Both the position numbers and the translations under genes were made by a program. The notes below the pieces were generated by a model that had not been told where the DNA came from, did no database searches, and worked only from the letters and a program-made list of their open reading frames with translations. 20,392 nt of DNA from positions 2,383,504-2,403,895 of the forward strand of contig CM074814.1 of assembly GCA_037447605.1 (NCBI GenBank). Direction: 5' to 3'. The DNA is from Zygnema circumcarinatum (lineage: Eukaryota; Streptophyta; Zygnematophyceae; Zygnematales; Zygnemataceae). This document shows, one piece after another, positions 1-7,133 of this stretch (position 1 is the first letter of the stretch; every line of letters begins with the position of its first letter).

Positions 1-527
1 CCCCCCCCCCCCTCCCTCCTCCTCCCCCCACCCCAAGCCCTAACCCTAACCAACCCTAAGTGGAACGAAACGACAGGGACTTTCAGAACATTTACGACTA
101 TTTGAGCAACTAAAAGTGACGGCGAGAGGGAGGATGGATTGGCAGCACTCGAGCGAGAGAGAGGGAGGAGAAGTGGAGAAGAAGATAGAGCGCGAGGGCG
201 GAAGAGAGAGAAATAGAGGGAGAGAGAGAGAGAGAGGGAGAGAGGAGGGAGCAGAAGGGCAGAGTGGGAGAGAAGAAGGGAGGGAGTGAGGGATTGGAAG
301 GGGAGAAGTGCGGAAGAAGGGTGATAGGAGGGAAGGTGGGAGAGAGAGAAGGAGGGAGGGAGAGATAGAGAGTGCGGCATCCTCACCGTCTCCCCAGCGG
401 CTCGCCCCCCTCCAAAAGTGAAGCGCGCGCTCCAGTAGAGGCAGAAGAGCGCGGCCGCGCCCGCCAGCGCCAGCACCGCGCGGAGGCGCGGGATCGCCGC
501 CCAGGGACCGGCGGGCCCTCGCGCCAT
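1..527 (-). CDS. Probable first exon (partial gene) of a type II membrane-anchored protein
   Basis: On the minus strand an ATG at 527-525 in good context (GCCATGGC) opens a very GC-rich reading frame. It starts MARGPAGPWAAIPRLRAVLA and continues with an Ala/Leu-rich hydrophobic stretch (about residues 15-33) ending CLYWSARF. Two Arg just before the hydrophobic stretch suggest an N-in signal anchor, as in Golgi glycosyltransferases and other type II proteins. A good 5' splice site (ACG|GTGAGG, about 385-386) follows residue 47, so coding exon 1 probably covers about 387-527. The frame stays open from there to the window edge, but that part is mainly a CT simple repeat on this strand, best read as intron. 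No catalytic domain is in view, so the function is unknown. The gene is cut by the window edge. The anchor is seen directly; calling it a real gene is inference. Confidence 0.42.
   Translation of the reverse strand, partial: MARGPAGPWAAIPRLRAVLALAGAAALFCLYWSARFTFGGGRAAGETVRMPHSLSLPPSFSLSHLPSYHPSSALLPFQSLTPSLLLSHSALLLPPLSLSLSLSLYFSLFRPRALSSSPLLLPLSRSSAANPSSLSPSLLVAQIVVNVLKVPVVSFHLGLVRVRAWGGGRRREGGG
120..370. repeat. GA-rich low-complexity tract
   Basis: Imperfect (GA)n/(GGGA)n sequence, purine on the plus strand. It lies in the presumed first intron of the left-edge minus-strand gene. Read on the minus strand it gives Ser/Leu/Pro-rich peptide, which should not be taken as protein. Confidence 0.8.
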
Positions 528-1055
528 GGCTCCAAAACCCTAACTTAAACCCCCGATCCTGAACCCTAGCGCTGCACCCTAGCGCTGAACCCTAGCGCTG
601 AACCCTAGCCACTGAACCCTAGAGCGCTGAGAGCCTATCGTACTCCTTGGCCTACCTATGCACGAGGTCGAACCACAACTCTTGGTCTGAGTCCAAACCT
701 GATGCTGAACGCTTGAACCCTTGAACCCTTGAGCCCTAGGCCTCGGCTTTGAAGTGAGTGTTAGGAAAAACCCTGACGCTCTACCGGCGCTGAACCCTGC
801 GGTAATCGTCATCCCATATCGTGATTCAGAGGAGGCTGAGTCTCAGCCTGAGCCCTCAACCCTCGGCCTCCTCCCTGCGTCTGGCCAAAACCCTTCCTCT
901 TAAACCCTTGATCCGAACCCTAAATCTCTCCTTCGGATCCCTGACTCCACGCGGCGTGTCCGACTCCGTACAACTAGTGGAGTAAAAACCCTACAGTTGG
1001 GGGTCCTCGTATTTACCACCCTAAGGAGTGCGTCCTCAATATTTTCGCCCCGATT
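528..1055. other. Intergenic region with degenerate telomere-like motifs; 5' flank of the left-edge gene
   Basis: No gene is recognised. Motifs of the ACCCTAA/AACCCTAG type recur through about 535-930, thinning with distance. On the minus strand these read as AGGGTT and would lie in the 5' UTR and promoter of the left-edge gene, close to its ATG at 527. The short open frames here are built from the repeats and show no codon-level or domain evidence of being coding. Confidence 0.6.
561..630. repeat. Tandem ACCCTAGCGCTG repeats
   Basis: About four to five imperfect copies of a 13-bp unit combine a telomere-like CCCTA core with the palindrome AGCGCT (about 561-630). Later copies are degraded (CCCTAGCCACTG, CCCTAGAGCGCTG). 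Confidence 0.75.
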
Positions 1056-1069
1056 TTGCCGAAACCACC

Positions 1070-1660
1070 TTTTTGTACGGTAACTTGTGTTAGCCGTACT
1101 ATTCGTACTGTTCGTACTAACCGTACTATCTGTACTAGCCGTTACGGGCTTACGCAAAACTCACCTAATCTCCCCGCTCGTGCCGCCGTAAGAGGCGCTC
1201 GCTCTTCTCCCCTTCTTCCTGGCTTCGATACGATACGATACGAACAGATCGGTACGATACTTTACGATACTAGGAGATACGATACGAAACGCCCCGATAT
1301 GGTATTGTCCGTACGAGCCGTACGAGCTGAGACGAACAACAGAAAGCGGAAAACTACGTCTGAGTCACGATATGGCACGATACGATACGATACTAAACGA
1401 GACAGTACGATATCATACGGTACGATACGTACGGTCCAACATGAACTCTAACATAATACCACCCGTCTATTCGTAACACGAACCTTATATATGCAAAATT
1501 AATATTTTCACCTCATATTGGCCGGAACCAGGGTGGAAAATATGAGGACCCCCTACTGTACAGTACAGTACAGTACAAGCCCACACGGAATTGTACGGCA
1601 CTGTATCGTATCGGTTTAATTTACATCGTATCGCGTCAATTTGTATCGGAATACTCAATA
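1070..1660. repeat. Degenerate CGTAC / CGATAC pentamer-hexamer repeat field
   Basis: Three adjoining sub-blocks are visible. The first is CGTACT-type repeats at about 1076-1140. The second is (CGATA)n at about 1229-1430. The third is (GTACA)n at about 1556-1577, followed by the opposite orientation (GTATCG) at about 1605-1650. A 131-codon plus-strand frame crosses this field, but its amino acids (repeated Arg-Tyr-Asp-Thr) simply mirror the repeat, so it is not annotated as a gene. Confidence 0.75.
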
Positions 1661-1677
1661 AATGAAGTAGGGAGTTA

Positions 1678-1821
1678 TCCAATAGGAACTGCCACGTGTA
1701 CAAAAATTCTCCAATAAGGAGCTGCCACGTGAACAACATATATGAAACAAAAAACTACCACGATGTAAAACAGTTCTCCAATAAGAGACTGCCACGTGTT
1801 CAAGTGGCGAATAGCGATTGG
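1678..1821 (+). promoter_or_regulatory. Promoter array of CCAAT-N10-CACGTG modules
   Basis: Three direct copies of a module pairing a CCAAT box with a perfect G-box lie at 1678-1698, 1710-1731 and 1777-1798. The gap between CCAAT and CACGTG is 9, 10 and 10 bp, and each gap ends in CTGC just before the G-box. A fourth, inverted variant at 1801-1821 reads CCAAT-N10-CACTTG on the minus strand. The array ends 56 bp before the ATG at 1878, with a TATA-like TATAT at about 1834. NF-Y binds CCAAT and bZIP/bHLH factors bind G-boxes in plants; the fixed spacing suggests joint binding. Confidence 0.75.
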
Positions 1822-1877
1822 AGGACGATCGACTATATTCTGTTCGCTTTGGAGGAAGGCTGTAAGAGGACGAAGCC

Positions 1878-3398
1878 ATGGCTTCGAGAGGGGGAAGGGC
1901 ACTCGCCTCTCTCGCGCTCGCCCTCTCTCTCGCCCTCTCTCTCTCCCTCTCTCTCTCCCCCTCTCTTTGCTCGGGAGACACGCGGCAAGATGCAAGTGCT
2001 GCGAGCCTCTTCAATATGGCGGCAGTGCTGTCAGGGGATGCTTCCCAGATTGCAGAGTCAGGGTTAGGTTTAAAGTATGGAAACCCTGCCGAAGGTATTT
2101 CGGATGGAGCGGGAGAGGCTGTACCTTCGGAAAGACGGAGGCCAAGAAATGTTAAAGTGTTAAGTTTAATGGCGGGAACTGGACAGAGAGATGTGCCAGA
2201 GATCCCGGTCTGGCCCGAGCAATTCTACGCAGAGATGGTTCAACAGATGGACGGTAGATTATCGAAAATTGAACTGTGGTATGATTGGACGCGTGGGAGG
2301 AACTTGAACCTGATCCACCATCAGCTCGGGTCCACCCTCTGGGATGTGGAGTGGAATAATGGAACCAGGTGAGGGTGGTGGTTTTAAACCTTAATTTTAA
2401 CATTAAGTCGTGGACCTTCGTGTACAAATATGGCAAGAGGCCTGGACGGCCAAATCCGCATTCGCGCAAGCAAAAAAGCAAAACTGGAGTGCGAGTGTTT
2501 TAGGGGGGAGAGATAGAAGAGAGGGGAGGGGGGGAAGAGAGAGAGAAAGAGAGAGAGACAAGAGGAGGGGGAGATAGAGAGGAACAAGAGAGGGGAGGTG
2601 GGGAGAGAGCGAAGAGGAGAGAAGCGAGAGGGCGATAGAGAGAGAAGGGAGGGGAGGAGTGGTAAAGAGAGAGTGAAGGGGAGGGAGAGAGAGAGAGACT
2701 AGAGGAGGAGGCGTAAAGAGGGAGAAGAGAGGGACAAGGAGAGAGAGAGAGAGAGACAGACAAGGGACGGGGGAAAGATAGAGAGAGACGAGAGGGGAAG
2801 GTGGGGGAAGAGAAAGACGAGAGGTGTGGGAGGAGAAACCGCGAGAGGGCACTGAAAACTCCATCTCCCTCTCCCTCCCTCCCTCTCCCTCTCCTTCTGC
2901 AGCTTTTACTTCGACCGCGAAGCGACAACGTGCAGGCAGATTGAAATGGGCGTTGGGATCCTGCGCCGTGATTGGCTGGAAGGCGCGGAATTTCTCGGGA
3001 CTGAAACGATCAACACAGACTTTGAGTGCTATGTTTGGACGAAGGCAGACTTCATCACATACTATGAAGAAGTAAAGGTAAACCATCTACCTTCATTAAC
3101 CTTTATGAGAGCCCTACAAAAAATTGCCTAATAGAAGCTTTGCTCATATGCTAAAGGCTCAAGTTTTTTAGGGCCCTTGACAGTCTTGAAATCTCTATGA
3201 CGAAGTAAATCACATTTTTTTCAGGGGGGTTTAATTCGTCGGTTTGCTTGGGAGGTTTTTTTTTTTGAACAGACAAGAAGACCGGTTCGATGGAATTTTC
3301 ATTCTCGGCCGTTCCAATTGGACATTTTAAGATATGAAATTGGGGCGACTTTGCCGGATGAGCTCTGGCAAGCTCCGAAATACTGCTTTCTAAATTGA
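1878..3398 (+). CDS. Secreted plant-specific protein, At4g14100-like family
   Basis: Exons 1878-2368, 2903-3077 and 3273-3398 join in phase (GT-AG throughout) to give 263 residues. Residues 1-33 look like a signal peptide: short basic start, long Leu/Ala/Ser core, possible cleavage after CSG. Residues about 112-263 match my memory of a land-plant family annotated loosely as 'transferases, transferring glycosyl groups' (Arabidopsis At4g14100/At3g23760). Landmarks are WPEQF (112-116), LWYDWTRGRNLN from 133, HHQLG, EWNNGTSFYF across the first junction, GILRRDWL, YVWTKADFITYYEEVK, then TRRPVRW and a C-terminal WQAPKYCF. The catalytic role implied by the family name is not shown by any motif I can see. 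Residues about 34-108 form a low-complexity linker longer than I expect, so a start further in is possible, but the signal peptide supports 1878. The G-box/CCAAT array lies just upstream. Confidence 0.8.
2505..2895. repeat. Intron 1 polypurine (GA) tract switching to CT
   Basis: About 2505-2830 is almost continuous GA/GGGA, followed at 2861-2900 by CCCTCT repeats that also form the polypyrimidine tract of the 3' splice site at 2901-2902. It lies inside intron 1 of the secreted-protein gene. Long minus-strand open frames here are Ser/Leu/Pro repeats and are not coding. Confidence 0.85.
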
Positions 3399-4089
3399 CC
3401 TTCTTTGTTTTCTGTGTAAATATTTCCCATTTGGACCTTTTCTTACGACATCTGCACCTGCGATGAGAAATCAAACGAAGGGAGGGGGCATTGTACACTC
3501 TAACCCCATGATTCGTGCTCATTTGAAGAACTCTAATCGTCATCGTTCAACAGAAATACGAAAATTTTGAGTAGTAGAGATTGAGTTGTACTATGTTTTC
3601 GGTTTTTTTCAGTTTGGTTCTCCCTTTTTTTTTTTGACAAGTTTCCTATCTTTTCCATATCTTCTCTTTCCCAAGCTATGGGGACTACAGGGGGCAAGCT
3701 CTTTTGGTTTTCGTAATTTCTGATATTTTAGGGTTTGTAGTTTTCTGGAGCTTTTGGAAGTTATAGTTTTGGGATCTCCACGATTCTTAAGGCTTTGGCT
3801 TTTTAATAAAAAAAAATTGAACCAAGTTGAAAACGGCAAACATTCTACTGAGATATGAGAAAGTTCCCAGTCTACAAAGTGCAAATATCAAGGACACAGT
3901 TTGACAGGTGTGCATAGGAAAACAGCCCACGATTATGTACAACACGGGTCAACTTTCCAATTCCGGAGTTACTTTTTAGAGTTCAGGGCATTATGCAAAA
4001 ATAGGCACCGTGTCACTCAATTTCAAACCCAATGCAAAACCTGATTCCCTGGAAGTAAGAAACTCCATGAAACATGAAACTGCAAAAAC
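3399..4089. other. Convergent intergenic spacer, nothing recognised
   Basis: AT-rich sequence between two convergent genes, presumably holding the 3' UTR of the secreted-protein gene (from 3399) and the end of the minus-strand transcript. Short open frames on the minus strand (about 3609-3884) show no family resemblance. Confidence 0.5.
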
Positions 4090-4297
4090 GCTAACCCTAA
4101 CCCTGAGCCCAAACCCTAACCCTAACCCTAACCCTAACCCTAACCCTAACTCTCACCCTGAGCCCAAACCGTAACCCTAACCCTGAGCCCTAACCCTAAC
4201 CCTAACTCTAACCCTAACCCTAACCCCAACCCTTAACCCTAACCCTAACTCTAACCCGACCCTAACCTAACCCTAATACAACCCTAACCTAATCCTA
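4090..4297. repeat. Interstitial TTAGGG-type telomeric repeat
   Basis: Six perfect tandem CCCTAA units (4114-4149) sit within about 200 bp of diverged copies (CCCTGAGCCC, CTCTAACC, CCCCAACCC). The perfect unit is the 6-bp TTAGGG type, not 7-bp TTTAGGG. The array ends 13 bp from the stop codon of the minus-strand gene at 4311, so it lies in that gene's 3' UTR or flank. Confidence 0.92.
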
Positions 4298-4310
4298 GCA
4301 TGTCAGCTCC

Positions 4311-5768
4311 TCACTTTCCTAATCTCGAGAGGATGAGAAGCCCGACAATGGACAGACAGAGCGATGCAAAGGTGGTGACAACCAACGCGAAAGCGAGCGC
4401 CAAGTTGGGGAGCTTCAGGGCCTCCTGAAATTTCCGCAGTCCTCTGTCTATCACCGGAGCAATAGCAGCCGCTCCTGCCACTCGAAAAGGCCGAGTCACA
4501 TTGTTTCCAGCCCACATTGCCACAACAATCTGCAGCAAATGAATACAGAAGAAAGTTCAGCTCTCGAATGATGACCTAATCAAGCTCTAACTTTACATTG
4601 GCGAGTCCAGAAGAGCGTCGTCTTGTCTTTTTAAGCCATTTAGAGTTTTTAGGGTTAAAATGTGTGTGCAGTGAGTGGAGGAGTTGCAGGTTGTAAATAG
4701 CTTAAGGTCCTTACCCCCAAAAGAGACTTCAAGTTCGCTGCGGGATTTTTGCCTGTGCTTGTTTCGTAGCCGAGGAATGCAAGCACGAAGAAGGTTGTGT
4801 ATGTGATTCCGTCGAACAAACCATATGCGAGGATGGCTGCAAGTCCCAGTTTAGCCACTTGCTGGCGGAGCTCGTCAGCTTTTTTCTGCGAAATGTGCAT
4901 AGAGAGTTTGCAAGACAAGAAGCTTTAGAGCTTTAAAACGGGTAATAGAAACTGGATAGTCAGTAAATGGGGATCGTTCAAGGCTGAAAGATCGTGGAAG
5001 GAGACATGCAAGGAGAGGAAGAGGAGAGGGAGAAGGAGAAGGAGAGGGAGAGAGTGTGAGAGGGAGAGAGTCAGAGGATGAGGGAGTAGGGGGCATGAAA
5101 CGAAAACCATACTTGCCAATTTTTCCACCACCGTTTTGAGTCCTCGAACACTCCCTGCCAGCCATCCATATGTGCATGCAGTTAGAATTTCCACCACTAA
5201 GCAACCATGTACATGTTCAGCCCTAAATTCAATAGCCCGTTGGCACGGCAATGTAAACACGTTCGTAGTCTGTTATAAGAGACAGTAAGCAGGCACAGAT
5301 GTCAACGATGACAAACCAACATTTCTTCAACATACATGGTTCTTCAATGTGTAAAATTGAATTGTAGAATTAAAAAGTTTCTTAAGGAATTTTTTAAAAC
5401 ATCGCTCAGCAAAAAATCCAGATTCCTACCGACTCCGAAGGCAAAGGTGCTTCAAGAGCCTCCGTAGGAACTCCTCCTGCCTCGCCCTCGGAAAAACTAC
5501 TCCCAGAACTCGAAGCTCTAATTCTGAATGAATCGCTGCATTTCCTTCCAGAGAATTTTTTTAACGAAAGGAGTTGCGCTGACTCTAACCCTAACCCTAA
5601 CCTTGATCGTGATTGCAACCCTAATTTCGAACCTGACTCTGCTCTGGACCCTGCGCCTAACCCTAAAACCAACCCTAACCCTGTGTTACTCCTGGCGTCG
5701 GAAGACCCAAAGAAAATATGTGCAGATGACAAGGAGAGAGAACGCCCAGCAGCCGCCATGGCCGCCAT
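4311..5768 (-). CDS. Plastid-targeted two-helix membrane protein, unknown function
   Basis: Minus-strand exons 5768-5430, 5154-5113, 4885-4715 and 4529-4311 (all phase 0, GT-AG) give 256 residues. Residues 1-85 look like a chloroplast transit peptide: Ala/Ser-rich start MAAMAAAGRSLSLSS, basic and Ser-rich, ending in FRIRA-SSS, which resembles a stromal processing site. The mature part has a membrane segment at about 140-167 (AILAYGLFDGITYTTFFVLA), the motif GYETSTGKNPAANLKSLLG, MWAGNNVTRPFRVAGAAA (189-206), and a second segment at about 226-251 ending LLILSRLGK. I recall closely similar uncharacterised proteins across land plants, but no function. Exon 2 is only 42 nt (GVFEDSKRWWKNWQ); it is supported by phase, a CTAAC branch-like motif and a good acceptor, and is the least certain exon. 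The ATG at 5768 is preferred over an upstream in-frame ATG at 5870, which would add a non-transit hydrophobic stretch. Confidence 0.78.
5580..5692. repeat. Telomere-like degenerate repeat inside a coding exon
   Basis: CTAACCCTAACCCTAACC followed by decayed AACCCTAA/CCTGACTCT copies. On the minus strand it is coding sequence for about residues 26-63 of the plastid membrane protein; the TTA GGG phase is read as Leu-Gly repeats. Confidence 0.8.
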
Positions 5769-6342
5769 ACCTCCGCCTCCTTCAGTGGAAACTTGAAGGT
5801 GGAGATACAGTAGTGGGAGGTGCAGGGGAAAAATTAGGGCTAGAGAAACGGCGAACGGAACTGGGTACATGGAACGTCGAGCAAACCGGTTGTTGCAGCG
5901 TTGACACTACGCGCACATCTCAGGGTTTTGGGTGTGCTCTTAGTTCACTATTGATAGGTTTGATAGAGCTAGGTTAACCCCTTAGGTGTGCGCTGTACGG
6001 TATTTCCTGACCTCCGCTCACACGAATCCAGTAGACTCCGACGGAGTACGAATGTGTTCACATTGGGGTTTTAGCGTTTTCAGGGTTTTTGGGTCGTTAC
6101 GCGATTCGAAGAACCTTCTGGTTTCGAGTTCGACCAACAAGTACGAGATGGACGTGATTTCGTACGAACGATCCGAACTGTTCGTACACGATCAGTACGA
6201 AATTGTCGGTGAAACGATCTACGGCTATTCGTCCACCCCATTTTTTTGGTACATTCGATCCATTAAATGCCTTAACTAATTATTAGTACGGACGGGAAAA
6301 AATACACAAACATGGTTTATGGGTTGTTAGGGCAACGCATAA
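5769..6342. other. 5' flank of the plastid protein gene; GTACGA-rich
   Basis: This must hold the promoter of the minus-strand gene starting at 5768. No TATA box or G-box was found. From about 6030 to 6300 the sequence is rich in GTACGA/TCGTAC words, similar in flavour to the field at 1070-1140. A 97-codon plus-strand frame (5986-6279) crosses this block without recognisable features. Confidence 0.5.
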
Positions 6343-6588
6343 TCATCCAAAAAAAAAAAAAAAAACCGCATTGGGTCTACTACACATTGCCTTTGCCCTT
6401 GTTCGTTTATTTGAACCATACTTCTTAAAAAACTGTAATGATGTGGCGTTGACCTTCTTAAAGTCCTCCTTATAAGAAGCCTTTAAGCCATCGACCTGCC
6501 AATGAAGCCCTTCCTCTGCTCCGATGGGCTCTGTACCGCCACTAACACTCGCACTAGCAACACCTGCAAAGCTCTGAACCCTGAAACC
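6343..6588 (-). other. Start-less open frame, unrecognised; possible gene fragment
   Basis: A minus-strand frame of 82 codons without a useful ATG, bounded by stops, reads ...GLHWQVDGLKASYKEDFKK.. then VNATSLQFFKKYGSNKRTRA before running into a poly-Phe stretch from a 17-nt A tract. Its mixed, non-repetitive composition differs from the repeat-derived frames around it. I do not recognise the family. It could be an exon remnant or chance. Confidence 0.2.
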
Positions 6589-6962
6589 CTAAGGACCTAA
6601 GGACCCTAAAAACCCTACGACTCTACAACTGGTCTCGCGTGCACTGCCCACTGTCAAATGCCACGTGTGTTTGTTGATTTGCAAGTCAAAAAAGAGGACT
6701 TGGTTGGTCTACCAAACAACGAGAAGAAAGAAAGGAAGAACAATACTAATAATAATCTGAAAAAAAAGAGGAAATGATCAAATTCTGAAGCTCAGGCAGA
6801 AAGAACTAGTGGTTTTCTCAGTCAGGCAGAGAATGCAGAACAGGAGCACATAGAACAGGCGCACAGAACAAGGGCACAGCTCACTGCCGGCCCTTTCCAT
6901 ATATTTAACCTCCGCCGCCACAAAATTATGTACAAGCCAACCATTGGTCCCTGCCCTGCCCT
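6589..6962. other. 3' flank of the J-protein gene
   Basis: Contains CCCTAA/CCTAAGG-type words (6580-6620), an isolated G-box (CACGTG 6662-6667) and AT-rich sequence that probably includes the 3' UTR and poly(A) region of the minus-strand gene ending at 6963. Confidence 0.5.
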
Positions 6963-7100
6963 TCACCCCTTCTTCACGGGTCTCTGCACATACGACTTTT
7001 CCGGATCCTCCGTCTTTAACTTTGGCGGCTTCAGCTCCCCCTTCTTGTTCTGCCAACATCACATCACATCACATGTGATGATGATGCACGGTCAGCCCAA

Positions 7101-7133
<33 letters not shown>

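Noticed and set aside
1-60. Left end as a true chromosome telomere
   Set aside because: Only a few CCCTAA units are present, next to poly-C and coding-like sequence; a terminal array would be long and regular.
1056-1451. 131-codon plus-strand frame with RYDT repeats
   Set aside because: The sequence is a degenerate pentamer repeat and the amino acids just follow its period; no start context or domain supports it.
1655-2014. Minus-strand RERERERA frames
   Set aside because: Antisense of the CT repeat that encodes the signal peptide on the plus strand.
2403-3086. 227-codon minus-strand frame rich in Ser, Leu and Pro
   Set aside because: It is the antisense reading of the GA tract in intron 1 and overlaps exon 2 of a well-supported plus-strand gene.
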